Translations under genes and position numbers: made by a program
The notes under the pieces: generated by a model
Database searches by the model: none
What the model saw: only the letters and a program-made list of their open reading frames with translations
What the model was told of the DNA's origin: nothing
Part shown: positions 1 to 7,378 of the stretch, piece by piece
Layout: every line of letters starts with the position of its first letter
Position numbering within the stretch: position 1 is the first letter of the stretch
From: a virus
DNA length: 20,283 bases
IMG/VR virus record: IMGVR_UViG_3300020195_000187
Coordinates: 1-20,283 of that record
Direction: 5' to 3' (one strand)

Positions 1-76
1 ATGGTTGTGGTTGTGGTTAGTCAGCCCTCATCGTCGGCTACGATCAGATCTATACCTAATTCTTACTTGTTGATGT

Positions 77-104
77 CTAGTGCTTGATGCCTAGTGCCTA
101 GGGC
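77..104. repeat. Three short CTAG[T/G]GC direct repeats in the leader
   Basis: The 7-base word CTAGTGC occurs at 77-83 and 91-97, and the variant CTAGGGC at 98-104. TGATG or CGATG words are interspersed. A separate (GGTTGT)-type hexamer repeat lies at 3-20. No gene covers 1-162. The repeats may be replication-slippage products, binding sites, or part of a packaging or end region, since the terminase genes follow. I see no convincing sigma70-type promoter here; the nearest -10-like words have poor -35 partners. Confidence 0.3.
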
Positions 105-121
105 TCGATGAAATATCACCC

Positions 122-159
122 CACCTCCTCGTGCGACACGAGCACAAAGGTAAGAGGTG
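122..159 (+). promoter_or_regulatory. Possible hairpin covering the ribosome binding site of the first gene
   Basis: CTCGTG (128-133) and CACGAG (137-142) form a perfect 6-bp stem with a 3-base CGA loop. Immediately outside it, CACCTC (122-127) is exactly complementary to GAGGTG (154-159), which is the Shine-Dalgarno sequence of the acetyltransferase gene. The two stems would stack on the 5' side, with an 11-base bulge on the 3' side. The 5' arm, CACCTCCT at 122-129, is identical to the anti-Shine-Dalgarno tail of 16S rRNA. If it folds, the RNA would block initiation until it melts. This is seen as complementarity only; stability and function are inferred. Confidence 0.4.
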
Positions 160-162
160 AGA

Positions 163-546
163 ATGAAGCCCACGCTGCGAGAAATGACAGCCGATGACAG
201 ATCGTTTATTTTGAGCAGTTGGCTCAAGTCCTATAGAGATACTGACTTTGCCCGCCATATTTCCAATGATGCTTACTACGCTGGTCAGGCTCGGTTGATT
301 GATGACCTTTTAGACACATCCTGTGTCATCGTGGCGTCCGACCCCGAATACCCCACCTCGATTTATGGTTACGTTGTCTATAAAGACAATATACTTCACT
401 ACTTATATACAAAATACCCGTTCAGGCGTAACGGGGTTGCAAACCTTCTCTACGAGGTTGCAGGTCGCCCAGCTGTAGCTACTCACTGGACGTTTGTAGT
501 ACCTAAGCTCCCGTTTAAATTGTCTTATAACCCATATCAGAGGTAA
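163..546 (+). CDS. GNAT-like N-acetyltransferase, phage type
   Basis: This encodes a protein of 128 residues. The start of the protein (K-P-T-L-R-E-M-T-A-D-D followed by SSWLKSY) is like phage-encoded GNAT-family acetyltransferases. The segment at residues 88-93 (R-R-N-G-V-A) matches the R/Q-x-x-G-x-A acetyl-CoA pyrophosphate-binding signature. The protein ends in a Tyr-Asn-Pro motif that I associate with these short phage versions. The substrate cannot be told. I chose ATG 163 because AAGAGGTGA (152-160) is a near-perfect Shine-Dalgarno sequence in the right place. A GTG at 157 in the same frame would add two residues. It is the first gene of the run and stops three bases before the next start. 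It is short for a full GNAT domain, so it may be a reduced or structurally divergent version. Confidence 0.65.
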   Translation: MKPTLREMTADDRSFILSSWLKSYRDTDFARHISNDAYYAGQARLIDDLLDTSCVIVASDPEYPTSIYGYVVYKDNILHYLYTKYPFRRNGVANLLYEVAGRPAVATHWTFVVPKLPFKLSYNPYQR

Positions 547-549
547 CAA

Positions 550-792
550 ATGAAGTGTGATCGCATCAGATTCGTCCATACCGTCCGCCATGCGAACATC
601 GCAGAGAACACCTTTGCAGTGGATAAGGCTCGTGATCTCACCATTGAGATCGAAGGCCCGTTCGTTCGTCTCAAGTCGGGTGAACACGTAACCGTGATTC
701 CTATTCACAACGTGGCGTACTTCCACCCCGCTAGTACCCCCTCGTCCAAAGTGTCCACTGATGAAGTGAAGGAGGATAAGAAGCGTGGCTAA
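550..792 (+). CDS. Small protein of unknown function, 80 residues
   Basis: I do not recognise this protein firmly. Residues 4-58 alternate hydrophobic and polar positions, with short strands around RIRFVH, LTIEIEG and HVTVIPIHNVAYF. This suggests a small beta-barrel, perhaps of SH3 or Sm type. The last 20 residues are charged and probably disordered (S/T/K/E/D rich). The start is ATG 550, with AGAGG at 539-543 overlapping the stop of the acetyltransferase gene. The last eight bases overlap the following GTG-started gene, so translation of the two is probably coupled. Similar small proteins sit just upstream of terminase genes in other podoviruses, but no role can be given. Confidence 0.75.
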   Translation: MKCDRIRFVHTVRHANIAENTFAVDKARDLTIEIEGPFVRLKSGEHVTVIPIHNVAYFHPASTPSSKVSTDEVKEDKKRG

Positions 793-1150
793 GGAAGGTA
801 GAAAAGAGCGCGCGAAGCCTGCGAACATTCGTGAGTACCTGAATGACGCCTCAAAGGTGGCCGCTCAGATAGTTGAAACATTGTCCGCGAAAACTTCACA
901 AAAGCAGCTCTTGGATGCCACCGAACTTGCCAACTACAAAGCCGCCTGTGAGATGCTTAAAACCTGCCGGGAACTTTACCTCCGCCAGCAAGCGATCAAA
1001 AAAGCCCAGCCGCCAATCCAGCAGGTGTTCTCCGTAGGTCAAGCGCCCAACGCTATCACGGACGAACTACGCCAACTTGCCGCTGCCCTCATAAACACGT
1101 CATCCGCGCCCGTGAAGCGCCTCGAACGGCCTGCCCGTGATGATGACTAA
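785..1150 (+). CDS. Candidate terminase small subunit
   Basis: This encodes a protein of 121 residues. It lies directly upstream of, and overlaps, the large terminase gene, which is the usual place for the small DNA-recognition subunit. The sequence is basic at the N-terminus (residues 1-15), helical through the middle (about 18-80), and ends in a charged tail. I cannot point to a definite helix-turn-helix, so the assignment rests on position and general character. The start is GTG 785, with a perfect AAGGAGG at 769-775, nine bases upstream, inside the end of the preceding gene. An alternative is that this is another small packaging or regulatory protein and the true small terminase lies outside the window. 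Confidence 0.5.
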   Translation: MAKEGRKERAKPANIREYLNDASKVAAQIVETLSAKTSQKQLLDATELANYKAACEMLKTCRELYLRQQAIKKAQPPIQQVFSVGQAPNAITDELRQLAAALINTSSAPVKRLERPARDDD

Positions 1151-2528
1151 CCTCACTGCCATTGACCACTACGTGGCGGCTAATCGGGCTTCGTTAGAGC
1201 TTCTGCGCTCTCTTCTTCCGTATCAGCGTGATGCTATTTTTTCGCCCGGTTCACACAAGGCGATTCTTGCCACTCGGCGCGCGGGCAAATCCCACGCCTG
1301 TTGTGCTGCCCTCATTATTAAGGCGCTCTCGAGGCCAGGGGCCGTGTGCCACTACCTCGCTCTCACCCGCGCCTCGGCTAAACGTATCGCGTGGAAGGTA
1401 CTAAAGGCGCTCTGCCGTCAGCATAAGATCCCAGCCGAGTTTTCAGAGTCCGAGCTAGTCGTCACGTTTCCTAATGAGGCGTCAATCAACCTCTACGGGG
1501 TGAACCAGGAGGGCCTGCTAGATAACCTCCGTGGTACGCCCGTTGATCTCGCAGTGCTTGACGAGGCGGCTTCCTATCGTGGGGGCATCGTCGAGCAGCT
1601 TGTGGAAGAAATCCTCGAACCAGCTTTTGCTGACCACGACGGTAGCCTTTTGCTCATTGGAACGCCCTCGCCAGTGTGCGCCGGGTACTTTTACAAGGCG
1701 TCCACGGGCCAGCTAGGCGAGTTTGAGACATTCAAGTGGGATATCCGCAACAACCCTCACGTCGCCAAGGGTGACCCGCAAGGCTGGCTTGACCGCCACA
1801 AAGCTAAAAAGATGTGGTCCGACGACAACCCCACCTTCCGCCGTGAGTACTGCGGTGAGTGGGTCCGTGGTGACGACATGCGCGTCTATGCCTTCGACCC
1901 CACCAAGAATGTGGGCTTGCCCGATTTCAAGCTGACACACTTCGTATGCGGTATTGACTTAGGTTGGCGCGATGACGCTGCATTCGTCGTGCTCGGCTTC
2001 AACCCGGAAGTGTCGCCTAACGCCTACGTCGTTGAAGCGTACAGCAAGCCTAAAATGCAGCTTAGTCAGATAGCTGAGAACATCTCTATACTGGTCAACC
2101 GCTACAGCCCCTATCGGGTTGTGATTGACGAGGGGGGCCTCGGTAAGTCTATCGCTGAGGACTTCCGTACACGCCTCGGCTTACCCTGCCAGCCTGCTAA
2201 GAAGACCGAGAAGCGCGCCCACATCGAATCTATGAACGCTGAGTTTTTCGAGGGCCGTATCAAGCTGCCCGCCGCTGACACCAAACTTGCTCTAGAACTG
2301 ACTAACCTTGTCTGGGCAGACGATGACCGGAAAGAGGAAGACCCACGCCTACCTAACCACCTCTGTGACGCGGCGCTGTACTCCTGGAGAGAGGTAACTG
2401 CCTACACGTTCAAGCCAAAAGTGAAGGTGGCGACACACACGCCATTGCAGAACGTTGACGAGTATTTCGCCCGCCAAGAGCGAGCCCTCGCCCAACGCGC
2501 AAAACAAGAGTGGTGGGAGGTTTCGTGA
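1140..2528 (+). CDS. terL: Terminase large subunit (DNA-packaging ATPase and nuclease)
   Basis: This motor protein pumps phage DNA into the procapsid and cuts the concatemer. Counting from ATG 1140, the N-terminal ATPase has a Walker A-like P-loop, ATRRAGKS, at 44-51. Its Walker B is a hydrophobic run ending L-D-E, with D141 and the catalytic glutamate E142. The C-terminal RNase H-like nuclease shows the three expected acidic residues: D273 in GIDLGW, D330 in VVIDEGG, and D410 in LCDAALYSW. The length of 462 residues is normal for the family. The start is uncertain among GTG 1137, ATG 1140 and ATG 1143, all within the 3' end of the previous gene and without a good Shine-Dalgarno sequence, which suggests translational coupling. 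The last four bases overlap the next GTG start. Confidence 0.95.
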   Translation: MMTNLTAIDHYVAANRASLELLRSLLPYQRDAIFSPGSHKAILATRRAGKSHACCAALIIKALSRPGAVCHYLALTRASAKRIAWKVLKALCRQHKIPAEFSESELVVTFPNEASINLYGVNQEGLLDNLRGTPVDLAVLDEAASYRGGIVEQLVEEILEPAFADHDGSLLLIGTPSPVCAGYFYKASTGQLGEFETFKWDIRNNPHVAKGDPQGWLDRHKAKKMWSDDNPTFRREYCGEWVRGDDMRVYAFDPTKNVGLPDFKLTHFVCGIDLGWRDDAAFVVLGFNPEVSPNAYVVEAYSKPKMQLSQIAENISILVNRYSPYRVVIDEGGLGKSIAEDFRTRLGLPCQPAKKTEKRAHIESMNAEFFEGRIKLPAADTKLALELTNLVWADDDRKEEDPRLPNHLCDAALYSWREVTAYTFKPKVKVATHTPLQNVDEYFARQERALAQRAKQEWWEVS

Positions 2529-2713
2529 ACGTTGAAGCGTTAGCGGCATTGCTGAAGGTTCTGAACGAACACCGAGTGACCTCGTACGAGAGTGACGGAT
2601 TGAGCCTGACCCTCCAGCCTTCTGGCCCCCACACGCCCGCTGACGCACAGACGCGCATCCCCGCTGTTGAGCAGCCGGATGAAGACGAACTCCTTTACTG
2701 GTCAGCAGGCTAA
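2525..2713 (+). CDS. Small conserved-looking protein between terminase and portal, 62 residues
   Basis: The frame opens at GTG 2525, which overlaps the terminase stop (GTGA), with GGGAGG at 2515-2520 as ribosome binding site. The product has an N-terminal amphipathic helix (about residues 3-16), a short strand-turn-strand region (about 18-30), a Pro/Thr-rich linker, and an acidic-aromatic tail ending DELLYWSAG. The helix plus strand at residues 4-29 resembles the extreme N-terminus of biotin carboxyl carrier proteins. That is a loose resemblance and there is no biotinylation site. No function can be assigned. Small proteins in this slot are common in phages whose portal gene follows terL. Confidence 0.7.
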   Translation: MNVEALAALLKVLNEHRVTSYESDGLSLTLQPSGPHTPADAQTRIPAVEQPDEDELLYWSAG

Positions 2714-2715
2714 TT

Positions 2716-4662
2716 ATGACAAATGTAAGAACCGAGTACGTGGGTCGTGGAGCCGTTGAACGCCAAGCAAAATCGCAATGGTGGCTTGAGCCAACCGAAA
2801 GCGTGGGACAAGCGGCCTTCTCCGTTGCTAGTCGTATTGATAAAGACCAGTCATTTCGGCGCGCAATGAACCTCCGTTACGCACGCCTCTACTCCAACCG
2901 CGAGTTGATGGGGCTTGGCGTTGGCCTGTACTCCCGCGCCAGTCAGATAGGGCAGGCGAAGGGCGTTACCCTTAATATTATCAAGTCCTGCATTGACGCC
3001 GCCGCCGCTAAAATCTCATCGGCACGCCCACGCCCTCGGTTCCTCACCTCTGGTGGCAATTGGAAGCTTCAGGCCAAGGCTAAAAAGCTCACCAAGTTTA
3101 TGGACGGCCTATTCGCAGCCCAAAAGGTCTATGAGGTCGGGCAACGCTCTTTCGCGGACGCATGTGTGTTTGGCACGGGTGTAATGAAAGTGTTTCGCCA
3201 GGACGCTGAAGTAGTATTTGAGCGCGTGCTGCCCGACGAAATCCTCGTTGACGACTCGGAAGGGTTCTATGGCCAGCCCCAGCAGATGCATCAGCGTAAA
3301 TTTATTCCCCGCGATGTTCTTGTCGCCATGTACGGCGATGACGAAGAGATGCGCATCAAGATTAAGGCTGCACAGGCAGGCGGTACTGACGTTGCCTCAA
3401 ACATGTCTGCCGACCTCATCCAAGTAATTGAGTCGTGGCACCTCAAAAGCGGCCCAAAGGCGACAGACGGGCGGCACTGCATATCTATTGCTGAAATGAT
3501 GTTGTTCGAAGAGAAATGGGACAAGCCATACTTCCCCTTCTGTTTCCTTCGCTGGAGCAATCCGGTTGTAGGCTTCTTTGGCACAGGTATCGCCGAAGAA
3601 ATCACAGGCATACAGCTAGAAATTAACAAGATTCTGCGGAACATCCAGCAGGCAATGCACATCACTGCTTTCCCCCGGGTGTTCCTGGAAACTGGCTCAA
3701 GTGTTAACAAGGACGCCATGAACACGTTTGGCGGCCTCGTCAACTACACTGGGCAGGCCCCAACGTTCGACACCCCCAAGGCGATGAATGCAGAGTCCTA
3801 TCAGCACCTCGAACGGCTGAAGAATTTCGCCTACGAGCAAGTGGGGGTCAGCCAACTTTCTGCCGCCTCGAAGAAGCCCGCTGGCCTCGACTCGGGGCGC
3901 GCTTTGCGGGACTTCCAAGATATCGAATCAGAGCGTTTCATCCTCACGGGGCAGCGCTACGAGCAGTTCTATATGGACGCTGCCGAGCTGGCTATCGACG
4001 TGATGAAGGAAATCGTCCTGGACGAACCGAAGGTTAAAATCCAGGTCGCTGGTAAAGGTTTCATCGAAGAGATCCCCTGGAAAGACGTTGATATCGAGAA
4101 AGACCAATACGTGATGCGGGTCTTTCCTACGTCCATCTTGCCCACGCTACCAGCCGGTCGCCTGGAGGCCGTGCAGGAGCTTATCCAAGGGCAGTTTATT
4201 TCGAGGGAAGAGGGTGTGGCGCTTCTTGACTTCCCAGACCTTGAAAGCGTCGTGAACCTCGCCACAGCGGCGTACGAGGACGTGATGACAGTCCTTCAAA
4301 AGATTGTCGAAGACGGCGAATACGCCTCGCCTGAACCCTATCAGAACCTCGCTTTGTGCGTGCAGCTTGGCCAGTCCGTTTACCTACGTGCGAAGCAGCA
4401 GAGCACACCCGAAGACCGCTTAGAGCTTGTCCGCCGCTTCATAGACGACGCTGATGCCATGCTGAAGCAGAAGGCCATAGCAGAGGCCCTACCGCCTCCC
4501 CCTGAGCCGCTGCAATCGTCAGCCATACCAGGCATGGCAGTTGACCCAATGATGGCACTGGGTGCACCTGAGATGGCTCCTATGGTCCCACCAGAACTAT
4601 CCCCCGCAATGGCAGCAGTACCCGAAGCCTTACCTACTAGCGACCTGTTACCTACCGGCTGA
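2716..4662 (+). CDS. Portal protein
   Basis: This 648-residue protein probably forms the dodecameric ring at one capsid vertex, through which DNA enters and leaves and to which terminase and then the tail dock. The evidence is its position (after terL, before scaffold and capsid), its size (similar to P22-type portals of about 700 residues), and its composition. Residues 1-45 include a Gln/Trp-rich start (KSQWW). The middle has segments I recognise from podovirus portals, such as the region around FLRWSNPVVGFFGTGIAEEI and later GLDSGRALRDFQDIESERF. From about residue 590 there is a Pro/Ala/Met-rich, probably disordered tail. ATG 2716 follows the previous stop by two bases, with a weak CAGG Shine-Dalgarno sequence at 2706-2709. 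It is followed by a 43-base gap that carries a strong hairpin. Confidence 0.88.
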   Translation: MTNVRTEYVGRGAVERQAKSQWWLEPTESVGQAAFSVASRIDKDQSFRRAMNLRYARLYSNRELMGLGVGLYSRASQIGQAKGVTLNIIKSCIDAAAAKISSARPRPRFLTSGGNWKLQAKAKKLTKFMDGLFAAQKVYEVGQRSFADACVFGTGVMKVFRQDAEVVFERVLPDEILVDDSEGFYGQPQQMHQRKFIPRDVLVAMYGDDEEMRIKIKAAQAGGTDVASNMSADLIQVIESWHLKSGPKATDGRHCISIAEMMLFEEKWDKPYFPFCFLRWSNPVVGFFGTGIAEEITGIQLEINKILRNIQQAMHITAFPRVFLETGSSVNKDAMNTFGGLVNYTGQAPTFDTPKAMNAESYQHLERLKNFAYEQVGVSQLSAASKKPAGLDSGRALRDFQDIESERFILTGQRYEQFYMDAAELAIDVMKEIVLDEPKVKIQVAGKGFIEEIPWKDVDIEKDQYVMRVFPTSILPTLPAGRLEAVQELIQGQFISREEGVALLDFPDLESVVNLATAAYEDVMTVLQKIVEDGEYASPEPYQNLALCVQLGQSVYLRAKQQSTPEDRLELVRRFIDDADAMLKQKAIAEALPPPPEPLQSSAIPGMAVDPMMALGAPEMAPMVPPELSPAMAAVPEALPTSDLLPTG

Positions 4663-4672
4663 TACACCCATG

Positions 4673-4701
4673 CCCTCTTAGAAAGAAATTTTCTAAGGGG
4701 G
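4673..4701 (+). promoter_or_regulatory. 12-bp hairpin that sequesters the scaffold gene ribosome binding site
   Basis: Positions 4673-4684 pair with 4690-4701 over 12 consecutive base pairs (one G-U wobble), closing a 5-base GAAAT loop. The 3' arm ends in the GGGGG run that is the Shine-Dalgarno sequence for ATG 4706. No U-tract follows, so it is not a rho-independent terminator. Likely roles are control of scaffold translation, an RNase III processing site like those between late genes of T7, or stabilisation of a processed mRNA end. The pairing is visible directly; the role is inference. Confidence 0.7.
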
Positions 4702-4705
4702 AGAT

Positions 4706-5632
4706 ATGGCAGTAGAAGAAGTTCTCGTAAATGGCTCTGGTCAATTTGCTGGCACACAAGTTCAAGCGGAAGATGTCAAGCCAAAGGCTAAGAAGGTTGC
4801 AGCGCCCGCTGAACCACCTCCAGAATCCGCGCCTGTTGTGGAAGCCCCACTTAAAAAAGAAGAACTGAAAGACGAGCCTAAAGACCCCAAATTCGGACAG
4901 CGTTTTGCTGAACTGAGCAAACGCCAGCGCGCCCTTCTCGAAAAAGAGAAGGAGCTTAAAGAGCGTGAAGAACGCCTAGCCCCTGTGGTCAGTGCCCGTG
5001 ATGAAAAAGACTACCGCAAACGCCTTGAGGCTATCGGCCTCACCTACGAGGAGCTGACTGACTTCATTCTGAAGGATGGCGAAGAAGACGAGCCGCTTAC
5101 CGAAGAGGAGCGCATCGAGGCGGTAGTTGAGAAAAAACTCACTGCTAAAGAGCAGCGTGAAAAAGAAGCCAAGGACTCCGAAGAAGCCGAGCGCACTGCC
5201 AAGCAGGCGAAAGAGCAGGAAGAAGCACTCCAAGCTGCCATTGAAACCCGCAAAAAGGTACTTGCTGAGACAGTTGAAGCTAATCAGGACAAGTACGAGC
5301 TGACGTTCACCATGCGACAGACAGACCTAGCATGGGACGTAACAGAAGCATGGTGGAACGAACATCAAGAGATGCTTTCACCAGAGCAGGCACTTGAGAA
5401 GGTCGAAGCCTACCTCGAAGAAGAGGCTGGTAAAATCCTCAAAGCTAAGAAGTTCCAAAAGGCCCCAGAGGTACCACAAGAGCCCGAGGCCACACGAGAA
5501 AGAGCCCCAGCGAAAGCCACTACGCTAAGTAACAGGATCCAGACATCGCAATCGCCCGTAGCAGAGAGGCCACACTTTTCCCGTGAGGAAAGTAAACGCC
5601 GTGCTGCCGCGATGCTTAAATTCAACAAATAA
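4706..5632 (+). CDS. Capsid scaffolding protein
   Basis: This 308-residue protein is close in length to the P22 scaffold. It should fill the procapsid interior, direct coat assembly and leave during DNA packaging. It lies between portal and major capsid genes, the classic position. It is very rich in Glu, Lys, Ala and Gln. Long predicted helical or coiled-coil stretches run through about residues 65-95 and 130-190. The last about 20 residues (FSREESKRRAAAMLKFNK) form a basic helix like the coat-binding C-terminus of known scaffolds. The N-terminal 60 residues are Pro/Ala-rich and probably disordered. ATG 4706 is preceded by GGGGGAGAT, which is part of the hairpin described separately. Confidence 0.85.
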   Translation: MAVEEVLVNGSGQFAGTQVQAEDVKPKAKKVAAPAEPPPESAPVVEAPLKKEELKDEPKDPKFGQRFAELSKRQRALLEKEKELKEREERLAPVVSARDEKDYRKRLEAIGLTYEELTDFILKDGEEDEPLTEEERIEAVVEKKLTAKEQREKEAKDSEEAERTAKQAKEQEEALQAAIETRKKVLAETVEANQDKYELTFTMRQTDLAWDVTEAWWNEHQEMLSPEQALEKVEAYLEEEAGKILKAKKFQKAPEVPQEPEATRERAPAKATTLSNRIQTSQSPVAERPHFSREESKRRAAAMLKFNK

Positions 5633-5651
5633 TTAGCTTGGAGTTTCGCAA

Positions 5652-6881
5652 ATGGCTCTTGACCTTACTAGCTTTGAATCCGCACTTAAAGAACACTATA
5701 CCAATGACGCGGTACTTGACCTCGTTTACGCCGACCGTCCTTTCCTTGCTCTTATTGACAAGATGGAAGATTTCGGCGGTAAGGTTCTGCCTATCCCAAT
5801 TATCTGGGGTAATCCTCAAGGCCGTTCTGCTACCTTCTCGAACGCCCAGACACGCGGTGCTGTTTCGTCCACGTCTATCTCTGACTTCGTTCTTACTCGC
5901 GTTCGTGACTATCAGATTGTCACCATTGACGAAGAAACTCTCCGCGCCTCCGAAGGTAACGCCAACTCCTTTATGGAGGCAGTCACAACTGAGATTGACG
6001 GTGGCACCAACAACCTGTCTAACTCACTTGCCTCGGCAATGTTCCGCAAGGCGTCTGGCTCCATCGGTCAGGTTTCCGTTGAGCCTACTGAGGCTGCTGG
6101 CTCGTACGTGGTGAAGCTCTCCAGAGCTTCCGATGTCTGCTCGTTTGCGGTGGGTCAGGTTCTCGTTATCTGGTCTGCCGAAACCGGCGGCTCGCAGCGT
6201 TCTTCGGACGGCTCTGACCTTAACTGGGTTGTGGAAGGCGTTGACCGTGACCTCGGCAATCTTGAACTGACGGGCACCTACAGTGCTTCCGGCACCATCG
6301 CTGCTAACGACTTCATTTTCGTTGAAGGCGACCGTGGAAACCGCATGAGCGGCCTCCTTGACTGGTTGCCTCCTACCACACCTAGCTCTACGCCCTTCTT
6401 CGGTGTTGACCGCACGGTTGATACGCGCTTGTCTGGCATCCGTTTCGATGGCTCTAACCAGCCTATCGAGGAGGCACTGACGGACGCTGCTTCCCGCCTT
6501 GCTCGCGAGGGAGCCAAGCCAACCCACGTCATCATGAGCTTCGAGAAGTACGCGGAACTGGAAAAGAGCCTTGGCTCTAAAGTCCAGTACGTTGACCTGA
6601 AGGTGTCTGCTGAAGTCGGTTTCCGTGGAATCGTGATCAACGGCCCTAAAGGCCCGATCAAGGTTCTCGCTGACCAGAACTGCCCCGGTGGCTACGCGTT
6701 CATGCTCCAGCTCAACACCTGGAAACTGTACTCGCTCGGCAAGGCTGTCTCCATCACGGACACTGATGGTAACCGTATGCTGCGGCAGGCTTCGGCTGAC
6801 GGCGTGGAAGTCCGCATGGCATTCTACGGCAACCTCGGCTGCCGCGCTCCTGGCTACAACGCAGTCATCACCCTCGGGTAA
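5652..6881 (+). CDS. Major capsid protein
   Basis: This 409-residue protein builds the icosahedral shell, and the HK97 fold is expected. It follows the scaffold gene by 19 bases and is itself followed by a strong terminator, as in many phages. Recognisable features are the N-terminal helix and E-loop style start (around residues 5-60, with YADRPFLALID), a middle insertion-like beta region (about 140-215), and a C-terminal P- and A-domain region. The last includes the strand-rich segments GIVINGPKGPIKVLAD and RMLRQASADGVEVRMAFYGN. No protease gene or pro-domain is evident, which fits a separate scaffold protein. The start is ATG 5652 with TGGAG at 5639-5643. The direct neighbours support the call; the family-level resemblance is from memory. 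Confidence 0.9.
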   Translation: MALDLTSFESALKEHYTNDAVLDLVYADRPFLALIDKMEDFGGKVLPIPIIWGNPQGRSATFSNAQTRGAVSSTSISDFVLTRVRDYQIVTIDEETLRASEGNANSFMEAVTTEIDGGTNNLSNSLASAMFRKASGSIGQVSVEPTEAAGSYVVKLSRASDVCSFAVGQVLVIWSAETGGSQRSSDGSDLNWVVEGVDRDLGNLELTGTYSASGTIAANDFIFVEGDRGNRMSGLLDWLPPTTPSSTPFFGVDRTVDTRLSGIRFDGSNQPIEEALTDAASRLAREGAKPTHVIMSFEKYAELEKSLGSKVQYVDLKVSAEVGFRGIVINGPKGPIKVLADQNCPGGYAFMLQLNTWKLYSLGKAVSITDTDGNRMLRQASADGVEVRMAFYGNLGCRAPGYNAVITLG

Positions 6882-6890
6882 TGGCTCATA

Positions 6891-6944
6891 AGCCCGCGCT
6901 TGAACCATCCAGATATTCTGGGGTGTTGAAGGCGCGGGCTTTTT
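6891..6944 (+). terminator. Rho-independent terminator after the capsid gene
   Basis: AGCCCGCGC (6891-6899) pairs perfectly with GCGCGGGCT (6932-6940) and is followed by a run of five T (6940-6944). The 32-base loop contains a second perfect hairpin, CCAGA/TCTGG (6909-6913 with 6917-6921), so the element is two stacked hairpins. It would reduce read-through into the following genes after the highly expressed capsid gene. Confidence 0.85.
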
Positions 6945-6965
6945 CTAAATACAAAGGAATTTATT

Positions 6966-7367
6966 ATGGCTTCCCGTCTTTTTTCTCAATTTCAAGGGAC
7001 GCTTGAACGCGGCGTCATTAAACTTTTTGCTCGTGTGACAACTAGCACGGCAGGCGTGGTTGCCTCACAGGAGGCTTCGGGTCTCGTCGTAACAAAGACC
7101 GCAGGTGAAGAAGGCCGATACACGCTGGCGCTCCAAGACCGCTACGTCGAATTGCTTGCAGCTCACGTTGTAGTGCAGGGTGCTGCGGATGCTGCTTATA
7201 CCGCTTCAAAGGGCCTCGTGCCTCTCGTTCGTACAGTGTCTGTCAATGCCGCTTCTCCTGCGATCTTAGTTCAGTTTGCTGACCCCGCTACTTCGGCTGA
7301 CGCAGAGTTGGCTGACGGCGCAAGTTTCTACGTTGAACTTACTCTCAAAAACACCACGGCTCGCTAA
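6966..7367 (+). CDS. Putative head accessory or decoration protein, 133 residues
   Basis: The function is not certain. The gene directly follows the capsid gene and its terminator, where capsid decoration, head-fibre or minor head proteins are usually encoded. The protein looks all-beta: alternating hydrophobic residues from about 16-60 and 95-130, many Ser/Thr/Ala/Val, and no cysteine. The start (MASRLFSQFQGTLERGVIKLFARV) recalls small structural proteins found after capsid genes in other podoviruses. ATG 6966 has AAAGGA (6953-6958) about seven bases upstream. The stop at 7365-7367 overlaps the AAGGGGG that serves the next gene, so the two genes form a unit between two terminators. Confidence 0.75.
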   Translation: MASRLFSQFQGTLERGVIKLFARVTTSTAGVVASQEASGLVVTKTAGEEGRYTLALQDRYVELLAAHVVVQGAADAAYTASKGLVPLVRTVSVNAASPAILVQFADPATSADAELADGASFYVELTLKNTTAR

Positions 7368-7378
7368 GGGGGTCTGGT

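Noticed and set aside
1-87. Short open frame from the first base, starting ATG with a Val run, ending TGA at 85-87
   Set aside because: It is only 28 codons, it is low-complexity because of the GGTTGT repeat, and nothing shows whether it continues from an upstream gene.
403-828. Minus-strand open frame of 141 codons across the first three genes
   Set aside because: It overlaps three convincing + strand genes with good ribosome binding sites, and no domain is recognisable.
5638-6114. Alternative + frame of 158 codons over the start of the capsid gene
   Set aside because: The composition is rich in Leu, Arg and Thr as expected from an out-of-frame reading, and the capsid frame is certain.
6024-6908. 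Long minus-strand open frame (294 codons) opposite the capsid gene
   Set aside because: It is a shadow of a strongly biased coding strand; it has no ribosome binding site of note, a composition unlike a folded protein, and it crosses a terminator.
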